Shown here: piece after piece, positions 1-8,197 of the stretch
Layout of the letters: every line of letters begins with the position of its first letter
How positions within the stretch are numbered: position 1 is the first letter of the stretch
From: a virus
DNA: 50,107 bases
Strand: one strand, 5' to 3'
Virus record (IMG/VR): IMGVR_UViG_3300035180_001610
Location: 1 to 50,107 of that record
Notes under the pieces: generated by a model
Seen by the model: only the letters and a program-made list of their open reading frames with translations
Databases searched by the model: none
Told to the model about the DNA's origin: nothing
Translations under genes and position numbers: made by a program

Positions 1-2
1 CA

Positions 3-29
3 GAAGGATACGAAATTAAATTAAATTAA
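3..29 (+). CDS. C-terminal tail of a gene cut by the window edge
   Basis: An open frame enters from the left edge and ends EGYEIKLN followed by TAA, two bases before the next ATG. Only eight residues are visible, so the product cannot be named. The tight spacing to the next gene and the glycosyltransferase neighbours suggest it belongs to the same glycan gene cluster. This is inference from position only. Confidence 0.4.
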   Translation, partial: EGYEIKLN

Positions 30-30
30 C

Positions 31-180
31 ATGGAAATAAGAGTATTAGTAATCAACCTAAATAACAAAGATTATACAAAGAATTGTATTAACTCATTAA
101 TTAATCAAAAGTGTAAAAATTTTATGATGACTAGAATAATTGGAAATAACCCCCTTAAAAAACACCATATTAATTTATAA
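31..180 (+). pseudogene. Truncated glycosyltransferase family 2 N-terminus (49 aa)
   Basis: The protein opens with VLVINLNNKDYTKNCINSL and INQ, the classical N-terminal strand and helix of GT-A family 2 glycosyltransferases, then loses similarity after KNF and stops. Family members are usually 230 residues or more, so this keeps only the first nucleotide-binding element and cannot be a working enzyme by itself. Its stop codon overlaps the start of the next gene (TAATG). A second remnant lies at 1492-1645 and breaks at the matching position. It could still be translated as a small peptide, but decay of a once complete gene is the simplest reading. Confidence 0.6.
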
Positions 181-845
181 TGAAACTACTAATTAAATTT
201 CCCACAAGAAACCGAAAAAATAAATTTTTTAAAGTTCTTAGAGAATATCAAAATCTGTGTGAAGATTTAAATAATACTTATTTCTTAATCACGTTAGATA
301 ATGACGATGAAAGCATGAATCCATCAGATGTTGAAGATATTTTTAAAACTTTTAAAAATGTTAAAGTAATTTATGGAACTAGTAATTCTAAAATACATGC
401 CGTTAATAGAGATATTGAATTAGTTAATGATTGGGATATTGTATTACTAGCGTCTGATGATATGACTCCAAAAGTTAAAGGATATGACAATATAATTCGT
501 AATAAAATGAAAGAATTTTATTCTGATACGGACGGAATTTTATGGTTCAATGACGGGTTCCAAGGAGAAAAATTAAATACGCTTTGTATATTAGGTAAAA
601 AATACTACAAAAGATTTAATTACATATACCATCCGGATTATAAGTCCTGTTGGTCAGATAATGAATTTATGGAAGTTGGTAAAATTTTAAAAAAACAAAC
701 TTATATTGATTTTGTAATAATTAAACACGAACACCCTGATTGGGGGTATGGAAATAGAGACCAAATACATACAAATAATATTAATGATTATCAGTACGAC
801 CTTGGGGTTTACAATAGACGTAAAGAAATTAATTTTGAATTATGA
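180..845 (+). CDS. Glycosyltransferase-like protein (GT-A fold)
   Basis: This 221-residue protein starts with a beta strand rich in hydrophobics (LLIKFPTRNR) and carries LDNDDES near residue 40 and LLASDDMTP near residue 95, the acidic patches expected for a metal and nucleotide-sugar site in GT-A enzymes. The C-terminus contains HPDYKSCWSDNEF and IIKHEHPDWGYG, like phage and bacterial family-2 relatives. It overlaps the downstream gene by four bases (ATGA), implying translational coupling. It probably adds sugar to a virion or host surface glycan; the substrate cannot be told from sequence. Confidence 0.7.
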   Translation: MKLLIKFPTRNRKNKFFKVLREYQNLCEDLNNTYFLITLDNDDESMNPSDVEDIFKTFKNVKVIYGTSNSKIHAVNRDIELVNDWDIVLLASDDMTPKVKGYDNIIRNKMKEFYSDTDGILWFNDGFQGEKLNTLCILGKKYYKRFNYIYHPDYKSCWSDNEFMEVGKILKKQTYIDFVIIKHEHPDWGYGNRDQIHTNNINDYQYDLGVYNRRKEINFEL

Positions 846-1495
846 AAAAAGTAATTAGTTTTTCATTATGGGGGTCTAACCCAAAATACACAATAGGGGC
901 AATACGAAACGCTGAATTAACCCCTATTATTTATCCGGGTTGGGTGTCAAGATTTTATTGTGGTTTATCGGTACCTATTGACATTATTAATACGTTAAAA
1001 TCATTACCTTATACCGAGGTCATTATAATGGATGTTGATGGTGATTGGACCGGAATGTTTTGGAGATTCTACGCATGTGAAGATTCTGACGTTATGTTGT
1101 CTAGAGATACCGATAGTAGAATAAGTGTTAGAGAGAGATTATCGGTGGACGAATGGTTAGATTCCGATAAAGATTTTCACATTATGAGAGACCATCCATA
1201 CCATAATACCGAAATTTTAGGTGGTATGTGGGGTTGTCGAAATGGTATTCTTAAAAATATTGTAGATTTGATTAAAAATTATAATAAAGGTGATTTTTGG
1301 CAAGTAGACCAAAATTTTTTAAGAGAACAAATTTACCCTATTGTGGTTAATACCTCATTTGTCCATGACTCATACCATAACATTAATTCATGGTCTAAAA
1401 ATTTCTCAATTGAAAGAATTGACCAAGAATTTGTTGGTGATGTTTTTGATGAGCACAATCAACGACATTCTCAATATTATAAATTAATATCATGA
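842..1495 (+). CDS. Glycosyltransferase-like protein with DxD-type motif
   Basis: The 217-residue protein has an N-terminal MKKVISFSLWGSNPKY segment and a central VMLSRDTDSRISVRE segment whose DTD triplet resembles the metal-binding DxD motif of glycosyltransferases that use nucleotide sugars. The following HPYHNTEILGGMWGCR is typical of small phage and capsule transferases of this group. It is coupled by a four-base overlap to the gene before it, and its stop overlaps the ATG of a broken glycosyltransferase. Role in glycan modification is inferred from motif and context; the donor sugar is unknown, though GDP-fucose genes follow directly. Confidence 0.65.
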   Translation: MKKVISFSLWGSNPKYTIGAIRNAELTPIIYPGWVSRFYCGLSVPIDIINTLKSLPYTEVIIMDVDGDWTGMFWRFYACEDSDVMLSRDTDSRISVRERLSVDEWLDSDKDFHIMRDHPYHNTEILGGMWGCRNGILKNIVDLIKNYNKGDFWQVDQNFLREQIYPIVVNTSFVHDSYHNINSWSKNFSIERIDQEFVGDVFDEHNQRHSQYYKLIS

Positions 1496-1645
1496 AAACA
1501 AAATATGATGTTACAGTTTTAATTTGTGTACATAGTGGTGACTAACTATGACCATGATTCTTTGTTGGTTAAATCTTTAAAGTCATTAGAAAATCAAACA
1601 TATAAAAATTTTAGTTCACATTGGTTCTTAATAACCTATATTTAA
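1492..1645 (+). pseudogene. Frameshifted, truncated glycosyltransferase family 2 remnant
   Basis: An ATG overlapping the previous stop begins MKTKYDVTVLICVHSGD and hits a stop. A different frame directly after it continues YDHDSLLVKSLKSLENQ then TYKNF, which is the normal continuation of a family-2 glycosyltransferase N-terminus. The similarity ends just after KNF and a stop follows within 12 codons. So at least one frameshift and a large 3-prime deletion are visible. It mirrors the truncated remnant at 31-180, which also fails after KNF. Confidence 0.65.
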
Positions 1646-1663
1646 AAATAAATTAAACACATT

Positions 1664-2587
1664 ATGTCAATATTAGTAACAGGTTCAGATGGTTTAGTGG
1701 GTTCGTCGTTAAAAAAACTTTTAGGTGATGGTCACGTATATCATACTCGTAAAGACGCTGAATTAACCAATAAAGAACAAACATTAGATTATATTAATTA
1801 TCACGTAAAACACAGTGGTGTTGACACAATAATTAATTGTGCCGCAAAGGTTGGTGGGGTACAGGCCAACATGAAAAATAATAAAAAATTTTTTATTGAT
1901 AACTTTGTTTTAAATAATAATGTTATTGAAGCGTCATTTAGAAATGAAATACCAAACTTTGTTAATATTTTATCAACGTGTATTTTTCCCGATAAAAATA
2001 TTACGTATCCTCTAACTGCAAATCAAATCAATTTGGGTCCACCACATTTTTCAAACCATGGATATGCATATGCAAAAAGATTGGCAGGTTATGAAATGAA
2101 CATAGTTAAACAAGTGTTAAATTCAAATTGGGTTTCAGTTGTACCAACAAATGTTTATGGACCATCAGACAATTTTCATTTAGAAGATGGTCATATGATT
2201 CCCTCATTGATTCATAGAGCATTTTTGGCAAATAAAAATAAAGAAAAAATGGTTATTTGGGGTGATGGTTCTCCATTAAGACAAGTAATTTATTCTGAAG
2301 ATTTGGCAAAATTAATTATTTGGTCATTAGATAATTGGAAAAATGATGAACCGTTTATGGCAGTAAACCCAAATGAAATAACAATTTTAGAAGTTGCAAA
2401 AGAAATTTGTAATAATTTTAATATATCTGAAGATGATTTAATTTTTGACGAATCAAAACCAAAAGGTCAGCATAGAAAACCTGCAGTTTCAGACGCACCA
2501 TTAGAATTTAAATTTACGCCACTTTCCAAAGGAATTAAAAAATCGGTTAAGTGGTTTTTAAAAAATTACCCTAATATAAGAAAATAA
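1664..2587 (+). CDS. fcl: GDP-L-fucose synthase
   Basis: This 307-residue short-chain dehydrogenase has the Rossmann motif GSDGLVGSSLKK at its start, a catalytic Ser region near residue 104 (LSTCIFPD) and the YAYAKR catalytic Tyr-x-x-x-Lys near residue 133. These, with GPSDNFHLEDGHMIP, are hallmarks of GDP-4-keto-6-deoxymannose epimerase/reductase, which makes GDP-L-fucose with NADPH. Length matches the family (about 310-320). It lies directly before the GDP-mannose 4,6-dehydratase gene, the preceding step of the same pathway, with a gap of nine bases. The phage thus supplies an activated sugar, probably for the neighbouring glycosyltransferases. Confidence 0.9.
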   Translation: MSILVTGSDGLVGSSLKKLLGDGHVYHTRKDAELTNKEQTLDYINYHVKHSGVDTIINCAAKVGGVQANMKNNKKFFIDNFVLNNNVIEASFRNEIPNFVNILSTCIFPDKNITYPLTANQINLGPPHFSNHGYAYAKRLAGYEMNIVKQVLNSNWVSVVPTNVYGPSDNFHLEDGHMIPSLIHRAFLANKNKEKMVIWGDGSPLRQVIYSEDLAKLIIWSLDNWKNDEPFMAVNPNEITILEVAKEICNNFNISEDDLIFDESKPKGQHRKPAVSDAPLEFKFTPLSKGIKKSVKWFLKNYPNIRK

Positions 2588-2596
2588 TTAGTATAT

Positions 2597-3571
2597 ATGA
2601 AAAAAGCTCTAATCACAGGCATAAATGGACAAGATGGTTCATATTTGGCAGAATTTTTAATTGATAAAGGATATGAGGTGTTTGGTACATTAAAACGTAA
2701 TTCAGTTGCCGAAAATCAAACCGCAAGATTAGATTCTGTATATGATAAAGTAAAATTATTTTATGCCGATTTAACAGATTTGTCTTCATTAATATCTGTA
2801 ATACAAAAAACACAACCAGATGAAATTTATAATTTGGCCGCTCAATCACATGTAAGAATTTCATTTGACCAACCAATTTACACCGCACAAGTTACTGGTG
2901 TAGGCACATTAAATATCTTAGAGGCGGTTAGGTTAATTAAACCCGATGCTAAAATTTACCAAGCGTCGTCATCCGAAATGTTTGGTAATTCTATTGATTC
3001 TGATGGATTTCAAAGAGAAACAACACCAATGAATCCTGTTTCACCTTACGGATGTGCTAAAGTGTATTCGTATAATATTTGTAAAAACTATAGAAACTCA
3101 TATGACATGTTTATTTCTAATGGTATTTTATTTAATCACGAATCACCAAGACGAGGGACAAATTTTGTAACTAATAAAGTTGTTAAAGAAGCGGTTAAAA
3201 TTAAATTAGGATTATCTAACAAATTGGCATTAGGTAATTTAGATGCCACAAGAGATTGGGGACATGCTAAAGATTATGTTGAGGCGATGTGGATGATATT
3301 ACAACTTGAAACACCAAATGATTATGTATGTTCTACAGGAGTATCTCACACAGTTAAAGAATTGTGTGAATATGTTTTTGGAAAATTAGATTTGTCATAC
3401 CAAGACTATATTGTTTTAGATGAAAAATTTTTAAGACCTGAAGAATTAAACGATTTAAAAGGAGACCACTCAAAACTTAAAAAACATACTGGTTGGGAAC
3501 CAACATACACTTTTGAATCAATGCTTGATGAAATGATTGAGTATTGGTTAAAGTACTACAGTAAAAAATAA
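2597..3571 (+). CDS. gmd: GDP-mannose 4,6-dehydratase
   Basis: The 324-residue protein begins ALITGINGQDGSYLAEFL, the characteristic NADP-binding start of GMD. It carries ASSSEMFG near residue 125, and SPYGCAKVY with the catalytic Tyr and Lys near residue 150. NHESPRRGTNFVT is another GMD signature. It converts GDP-mannose to GDP-4-keto-6-deoxy-mannose, the substrate for the enzyme encoded just upstream. The two genes form a complete GDP-L-fucose branch from host GDP-mannose. Length and motifs are complete, so an active enzyme is expected. Confidence 0.92.
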   Translation: MKKALITGINGQDGSYLAEFLIDKGYEVFGTLKRNSVAENQTARLDSVYDKVKLFYADLTDLSSLISVIQKTQPDEIYNLAAQSHVRISFDQPIYTAQVTGVGTLNILEAVRLIKPDAKIYQASSSEMFGNSIDSDGFQRETTPMNPVSPYGCAKVYSYNICKNYRNSYDMFISNGILFNHESPRRGTNFVTNKVVKEAVKIKLGLSNKLALGNLDATRDWGHAKDYVEAMWMILQLETPNDYVCSTGVSHTVKELCEYVFGKLDLSYQDYIVLDEKFLRPEELNDLKGDHSKLKKHTGWEPTYTFESMLDEMIEYWLKYYSKK

Positions 3572-3588
3572 AACTTTAAATTAAAATA

Positions 3589-4338
3589 ATGGCGACAAAA
3601 CCAACTAGAAAATCACCAACACCAACACCACTATCAGAAGAAAGAAGTACAAGAACAAAAAAAGAAATTATTTGTTCAATCATAAAAAGAAAAACTAAAG
3701 AAAAGTTTTTAACCCAAACTCAAAAAAGTTATTACGATGTTTTGACATCAAGTGAGGTAACTATTTGTTCAGGACCAGCAGGTGTAGGTAAAAGTTATAT
3801 TACAATGAAAGCGGCAATTGATTTATTATCAGACCCAAATACACCTTATGAAAAAATTATTATTGTGAGACCCGCAGTTGAAGCTGAAGAAAAATTGGGT
3901 AGTTTACCTGGGAATGTAGAAGAAAAATTAGACCCTTATATATTTCCATCTTATTATTTGTTAAATAAAATTATCGGAAAAGAAACCAGAGAAAAATTAA
4001 AAGAACTTGAAGTTATTGAAGTTTTTGCATTAGCGTTTATGAGGGGTATGAATATTGACAATTCAATATTAATATTTGAAGAAGGTCAAAATGCAACACC
4101 GAGTCAAATGAAACTTCTATTAACAAGGATTGGATTTAATAGTAAGTTTTTTATTTCTGGAGATGTCGAACAATCTGACAGATATAAAAACAAAACACAC
4201 AGTGGTTTATGGGATGCTATTGAAAAATTTAGAGACTCTAATCACATTTCCACTTTTGAATTTAAAGATAAAAAGGACATCGTTAGAAATCCTTTGATTA
4301 GTAAAATTTTAGACAAATACGATAACGAGACAGAATGA
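3589..4338 (+). CDS. phoH: PhoH-like P-loop ATPase
   Basis: This 249-residue protein has a Walker A motif GPAGVGKS at about residues 62-69 and the PhoH-type segment IIIVRPAVEAEEKLGSLPG, followed by a Walker B-like LIFEEGQNATPSQMK. In most PhoH proteins the last motif reads DEAQN; here it is EEGQN. PhoH homologues are frequent in T4-like and marine phages; their role may involve RNA metabolism or phosphate stress and is not settled. A Thr/Pro/Lys-rich N-terminal tail of about 25 residues precedes the domain. The gene overlaps the next by four bases. Confidence 0.85.
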   Translation: MATKPTRKSPTPTPLSEERSTRTKKEIICSIIKRKTKEKFLTQTQKSYYDVLTSSEVTICSGPAGVGKSYITMKAAIDLLSDPNTPYEKIIIVRPAVEAEEKLGSLPGNVEEKLDPYIFPSYYLLNKIIGKETREKLKELEVIEVFALAFMRGMNIDNSILIFEEGQNATPSQMKLLLTRIGFNSKFFISGDVEQSDRYKNKTHSGLWDAIEKFRDSNHISTFEFKDKKDIVRNPLISKILDKYDNETE

Positions 4339-4931
4339 AAATTGCGATAGAATTAAACGGAGTATTAAGAGATACTTTAAAAAAAATACAACAAGAGTAT
4401 GAAAAATGGTACCTTGAGAATCCTTTTAAAGAAGATGAGGAAAAATCTGAATATGAAGTAATTTCAGATTTAACAACTTTAGATATATCAAAACATCTTA
4501 AATTTAAAGATGAAGATGAATTATATAATTTTTTATATAAAGAACATACTATGGAAATTTTTGGTCATGCAGGTTCAGTTGAACATTCTAGTATGATGGA
4601 TTTTAATGAGTTTTATTTAGATTTGAGAGATTCTCACGATATTTTAATCGTTTCGGATGAAATGGGCAAATCAAAACCAGCGTCTTTATTTTTCATTTCA
4701 AAATTTGGTTGTTTAGTAGAATCTGTTAAATTTTATAGTGAATCAACAATTAATTCACTTTGGGATTCAATAGATGTTTTACTTACTGCAAATCCTAGTT
4801 TATTATTAAATCATCCGAAAGATAAAACAGTTATTAAATATGAAACATTATATAATAAAGACATTAATGTTAAACATTATATAACAAATTTTAAAGAATT
4901 AAAAACAAAAATAAAAGAGATATATGATTAA
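4335..4931 (+). CDS. HAD-superfamily-like protein with degenerate catalytic motif
   Basis: The protein (198 aa) opens MKIAIELNGVLRDT, which has the shape of the HAD motif I (DxDGVLxDT), but the nucleophile Asp is replaced by Glu and the second acid by Asn. LIVSDEMGKSKPAS near residue 115 could be motif II/III, and LLTANPSLL near the C-terminus resembles a late HAD loop. It is probably a structural or regulatory HAD relative and may not be a phosphatase. It sits in an overlapping run with PhoH and a 93-residue unknown protein, so these are likely co-translated. Confidence 0.5.
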   Translation: MKIAIELNGVLRDTLKKIQQEYEKWYLENPFKEDEEKSEYEVISDLTTLDISKHLKFKDEDELYNFLYKEHTMEIFGHAGSVEHSSMMDFNEFYLDLRDSHDILIVSDEMGKSKPASLFFISKFGCLVESVKFYSESTINSLWDSIDVLLTANPSLLLNHPKDKTVIKYETLYNKDINVKHYITNFKELKTKIKEIYD

Positions 4932-5205
4932 AGTATTAGGAGAAAATTATTATTTTGATTTAGACAGAGTTGAGGAATACTTAGATATGTCAAATGACAT
5001 CTTTGATGAGGAATATACCGGCTCAACAGAAATAAAAATTAATATAGTAAAATTTGAAATAGTTAAAATGTTAATGGATACTATTTTAACAGAACATGAA
5101 GAAATTGACGAAAAATTAGGAATAAAATCAAGTACAAACACTAGTATACCATTTAGGTTAGCTTTTAATAGCCTATTAAATAAAAAACTTATAAATCACT
5201 ATTAA
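4924..5205 (+). CDS. Small conserved-context protein of unknown function
   Basis: The 93-residue product begins MIKVLGENYYFDLDRVEEYL and is acidic in its middle, with predicted helices (NIVKFEIVKMLMDTIL). No family is recognised. It overlaps the HAD-like gene by eight bases and is followed after one base by the glycosyltransferase gene, so it is part of one tightly packed operon. The tight packing and frame openness support it being real. Confidence 0.65.
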   Translation: MIKVLGENYYFDLDRVEEYLDMSNDIFDEEYTGSTEIKINIVKFEIVKMLMDTILTEHEEIDEKLGIKSSTNTSIPFRLAFNSLLNKKLINHY

Positions 5206-5206
5206 T

Positions 5207-6259
5207 ATGGAATTATCTTTAAACGAAAAAGTAAAACAATCAATTCAAAATTTAAAAAATAAAAAATCGAGAATATATTTCTTAGTACAAGATACTAAGG
5301 GAAACGCGAAAGCATCGGTTAGATTAATTTATCAGACAGCAAAAGTTCTTTTAGATTCCGGATTTAACCCTATCATTCTTCATGAAAAAAATGACTACTC
5401 AGGCGTAGTTGCTTGGATGGATGAAGAATATATGTTAATCCCGCATAAATCAATTGAGGGTCAAAATTTAGAAATTTCTCCTGAAGATTTTATTGTTGTA
5501 CCTGAAATTTTTGGTTTTATTATGGAACAAATTAAAAATTTACCTTGTGGTAAAATTGTTTTAACTCAAAATTATTCTAATATTGTTGAAACATTACAAC
5601 CAGGACAAAGTTGGTCCCAATATGGATTTTTTAAGTGTATTACAACTAGTAAACAACAACAAGAATATATTGAAAACGTAATGAGACAAACTAGTTTTGA
5701 TATAATTAAACCTTTAATTACGGATAGTTTTTATCCAAAACTTTTACCACCGATGCCAATTATTGGTGTTCACACTAAAGAACAAGAAGATACTATTAAT
5801 ATAATTAAAACTTTTTATTTAAAATTCCCACAATACAGATGGTTCACATTTAGGGATTTAAGAGGTCTTTCTGAAAAAGAATTTTCAAATTCGTTACGTG
5901 ATTGTTTTGTTAGTGTATGGATTGACGAAAAAAGCGGATTTGGTACATTTCCATTAGAATCTATGTCATCAGGAGTACCAGTAATTGGTAAAATACCTAA
6001 TATGAGACCTGAATGGATGACTGAAGATAACGGTGTTTGGATTACAGACCCAACAATGATTTGTGATTTTATCGCAGACTTTATTCAAAATTGGTTGGAG
6101 GATAACATCAAACCTGAACTTTACAAAAATATGAAAAAAACAACCGAAAATTACACAAATAAACAAGAATTTGATTCTACAGTTACTTCACTATTTCAAG
6201 AGTATTTAAACATAAGAGCAAATTCATTTGAAGAACAAATATCTAAAACCGAAGAATAA
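5207..6259 (+). CDS. Glycosyltransferase, GT-B fold (family 4-like)
   Basis: The 350-residue protein has the C-terminal donor-site signature FGTFPLESMSSGVPVIGKIP near residues 245-265, the usual ExxxxGxPVI element of GT-B enzymes such as families 1 and 4. The N-terminal half has IYFLVQDTKGNAKASVRLIY, a plausible acceptor-domain Rossmann start. It is followed immediately by another glycosyltransferase, so both probably act on the same glycan. The sugar donor is not evident; GDP-fucose is possible given the upstream pathway. Confidence 0.78.
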   Translation: MELSLNEKVKQSIQNLKNKKSRIYFLVQDTKGNAKASVRLIYQTAKVLLDSGFNPIILHEKNDYSGVVAWMDEEYMLIPHKSIEGQNLEISPEDFIVVPEIFGFIMEQIKNLPCGKIVLTQNYSNIVETLQPGQSWSQYGFFKCITTSKQQQEYIENVMRQTSFDIIKPLITDSFYPKLLPPMPIIGVHTKEQEDTINIIKTFYLKFPQYRWFTFRDLRGLSEKEFSNSLRDCFVSVWIDEKSGFGTFPLESMSSGVPVIGKIPNMRPEWMTEDNGVWITDPTMICDFIADFIQNWLEDNIKPELYKNMKKTTENYTNKQEFDSTVTSLFQEYLNIRANSFEEQISKTEE

Positions 6260-6260
6260 T

Positions 6261-7067
6261 ATGAGCAATAAATTATCACTATCCGTTATATTACCAATTA
6301 AATCATCAAAAGTTAAAGATTTTGAAGAGTATTTTGATAAAGCTATCACATCAATCAACGCACAAACTGTTGAGATTGAAGAATTAATTATTGTTCATTC
6401 ATCTGAAGAATCATTAGTTAATTTTTTAAATGATTATGATTTTGGAACATTAAATGTTGTAAAATTATTATGGGACAAAAAATTAAATTATTGTGACCAA
6501 GTAAATTACGGTATTAGTAATTCAAAAGGAGTTTGGGTTTCATTATTTGAATTTGATGATGAGTATTCGTCAATATGGTTTAAAAATGTTAAAAAGTACG
6601 CTGAGTCATTCCCTCAAGTCCAAGCGTTTTTACCTGTAGTTGTCGAGACAAATGAACAAGGAGTATTTGCTGGATTTACAAATGAGGCCACATTTGCGGC
6701 CAATTTTAGTCAAGAAATAGGATTTCTAACAAATGATACATTACAAAATTATCAAAATTTTCAAACAGCAGGATGTGTAATTAAAAAATCGGTTATTGAA
6801 GATTTTGGAGGATTTAAATCATCTATTAAATTAACTTTTGTTTATGAATTTTTATTAAGACTAACATATAACTCTGTTTCAATTATGACAATTCCAAAAC
6901 TTGGTTATAAACACACCAACATGAGAGAAGGTTCTATTTTTTGGAATTACAAATTTGGTGAGGAAAAAATGATTGAGGATGAAGTTTCATTTTGGATTCA
7001 AACTGCAAAAAAAGAATATTTCTTTGTTGAGGATAGAAACATAAAATACCAATTAGACAATGATTAA
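6261..7067 (+). CDS. Glycosyltransferase family 2-like protein
   Basis: The open frame extends upstream to 6228, but the ATG at 6261 fits best because it lies one base after the preceding stop and gives the standard start MSNKLSLSVILPIK. The product (268 aa) has the GT-A features SINAQTVEIEELIIVHSS, a middle FEFDDEYSS acidic motif at the DxD position, and AGCVIKKSVIEDFGGF typical of family 2. It ends with a TAATG overlap-type junction to the sigma-factor gene. Probable role: glycan assembly together with the upstream GT-B enzyme. Confidence 0.78.
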   Translation: MSNKLSLSVILPIKSSKVKDFEEYFDKAITSINAQTVEIEELIIVHSSEESLVNFLNDYDFGTLNVVKLLWDKKLNYCDQVNYGISNSKGVWVSLFEFDDEYSSIWFKNVKKYAESFPQVQAFLPVVVETNEQGVFAGFTNEATFAANFSQEIGFLTNDTLQNYQNFQTAGCVIKKSVIEDFGGFKSSIKLTFVYEFLLRLTYNSVSIMTIPKLGYKHTNMREGSIFWNYKFGEEKMIEDEVSFWIQTAKKEYFFVEDRNIKYQLDND

Positions 7068-7816
7068 TGATAGAATCTTTGTCAGCATCAACCGAAGAAG
7101 TTTTATCTAAAAAAAGAGGTAGAAAAACTGTAAATTTAAATTATTTTGATGTTGCAGAAGAAACTGCGGTTAGAAGTTTTTTATTAGCAAAAACCTCAGA
7201 AGAAAAAAATAAAATATATAACGAATGTTTGAAAGAACCTCTCGATAAAATGATTTCATCAATCATACGAAGATATAAGTTATATCGAAAAGATATGGAT
7301 TTTAATGAAATTCATTGTGATACTCACTCATTTTTAATGACAAAAGTTGACAAATTTAAACCGTCAAAAGAAAAAAAGGCGTATTCTTATTTTGGAACAA
7401 TTTGTAAAAATTACTTAATGGGTCAAATAATTAAAGACCAAAAAGAAACAAATAGAAAAGTATCATATGAAGATATGTCACAAAGTATTGAGGAAAGACC
7501 TGATATGATGTATCGAATTGACGATGAAGAAATGGATACTAATGCAATTATTATAAAATATTTAAACGAATTACGGTATTTTATTGAAAATGAAAATTTA
7601 AGTGATAATGAAGTAAAGTTAGGATACGCCTTAATTGATTTATTTGATAATTATGAATCTATTTTTTCAAGTGCGGACAATAATAAATTTAATAAAAATG
7701 TCATCTTACTATCGTTAAGAGAAATGACCAATCTTAGTACAAAAGAAATTCGTGGCTCAATTAAAAAATTTAAAAAATTATATATTTTAATTCAATCAAA
7801 GATGAAAATAAATTAA
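7067..7816 (+). CDS. RNA polymerase sigma factor for late transcription (gp55-like)
   Basis: The 249-residue protein contains a sigma region-2-like stretch: IIRRYKLYRKDMDFNEI, then DTHSFLMTKVDKFKPSK and AYSYFGTICKNYLMGQI near residues 85-125. This matches the layout of T4 gp55, the small sigma that directs the host core polymerase to late promoters. The C-terminus (LREMTNLSTKEIRGSIKKFK) may give DNA or clamp contacts. The position at the head of the baseplate/tail gene run fits late control. TATTTATW octamers upstream of many structural genes in this window are the likely targets. Function is inferred from family resemblance. Confidence 0.75.
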   Translation: MIESLSASTEEVLSKKRGRKTVNLNYFDVAEETAVRSFLLAKTSEEKNKIYNECLKEPLDKMISSIIRRYKLYRKDMDFNEIHCDTHSFLMTKVDKFKPSKEKKAYSYFGTICKNYLMGQIIKDQKETNRKVSYEDMSQSIEERPDMMYRIDDEEMDTNAIIIKYLNELRYFIENENLSDNEVKLGYALIDLFDNYESIFSSADNNKFNKNVILLSLREMTNLSTKEIRGSIKKFKKLYILIQSKMKIN

Positions 7817-7820
7817 AAAG

Positions 7821-7828
7821 TATTTATA
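7821..7828 (+). promoter_or_regulatory. Putative late promoter octamer TATTTATA
   Basis: The octamer lies two bases before the ATG of the gene at 7831. The same octamer, TATTTAT followed by A or T, precedes at least fifteen other virion-type genes in this window in the same orientation relative to the gene. It is the reverse complement of the T4 late promoter TATAAATA. Distance to the start suggests a nearly leaderless transcript if it works as a -10 element. Confidence 0.5.
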
Positions 7829-7830
7829 GT

Positions 7831-8196
7831 ATGCCAAGACCACAACGTAAAGAAATTAATTTTACTAAAGATTCAATATTATCTTTAATGCAAGAAATAT
7901 ATAATGAACTTGTAGAACAAAGACAAACAGCCATTAGAATTCAAAATAAAATGTTGACAATGTTAAAAGACCCTGAAGACATGACAACCATTGGTCCTGT
8001 TATTGAAAAACAACAAAAAATTGTTAATGATTGTGTTGAAAAAAAAATTAGTCTATCAAAATTACAATCCGGTATTTGGGAAAAATCAAACAACAATACA
8101 GAATCACTTTCACTTGCTGATTTAGATGATGATTTAATTCAAAATCTGATTGATAAAGATGTTTCCAGTAATGAAGAATCTTATAAAATAAAGTGA
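7831..8196 (+). CDS. Unknown protein at head of baseplate cluster
   Basis: The 121-residue product is rich in charged helices (LMQEIYNELVEQRQTAIRIQ) and has an acidic tail (SLADLDDDLIQNLI). No family is recognised. It is preceded by a late-type octamer and followed one base later by a large structural gene, so it is probably a small tail or baseplate assembly protein. That role rests on position only. Confidence 0.65.
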   Translation: MPRPQRKEINFTKDSILSLMQEIYNELVEQRQTAIRIQNKMLTMLKDPEDMTTIGPVIEKQQKIVNDCVEKKISLSKLQSGIWEKSNNNTESLSLADLDDDLIQNLIDKDVSSNEESYKIK

Positions 8197-8197
8197 T

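Noticed and set aside
2613-2888. Minus-strand frame inside the GDP-mannose dehydratase gene
   Set aside because: It lies fully within a well-supported enzyme gene and has no coherent motif.
6228-6260. Upstream extension of the glycosyltransferase at 6261
   Set aside because: It overlaps the previous gene and adds Lys/Asn-rich residues before the standard family start; the ATG one base after the previous stop is better.
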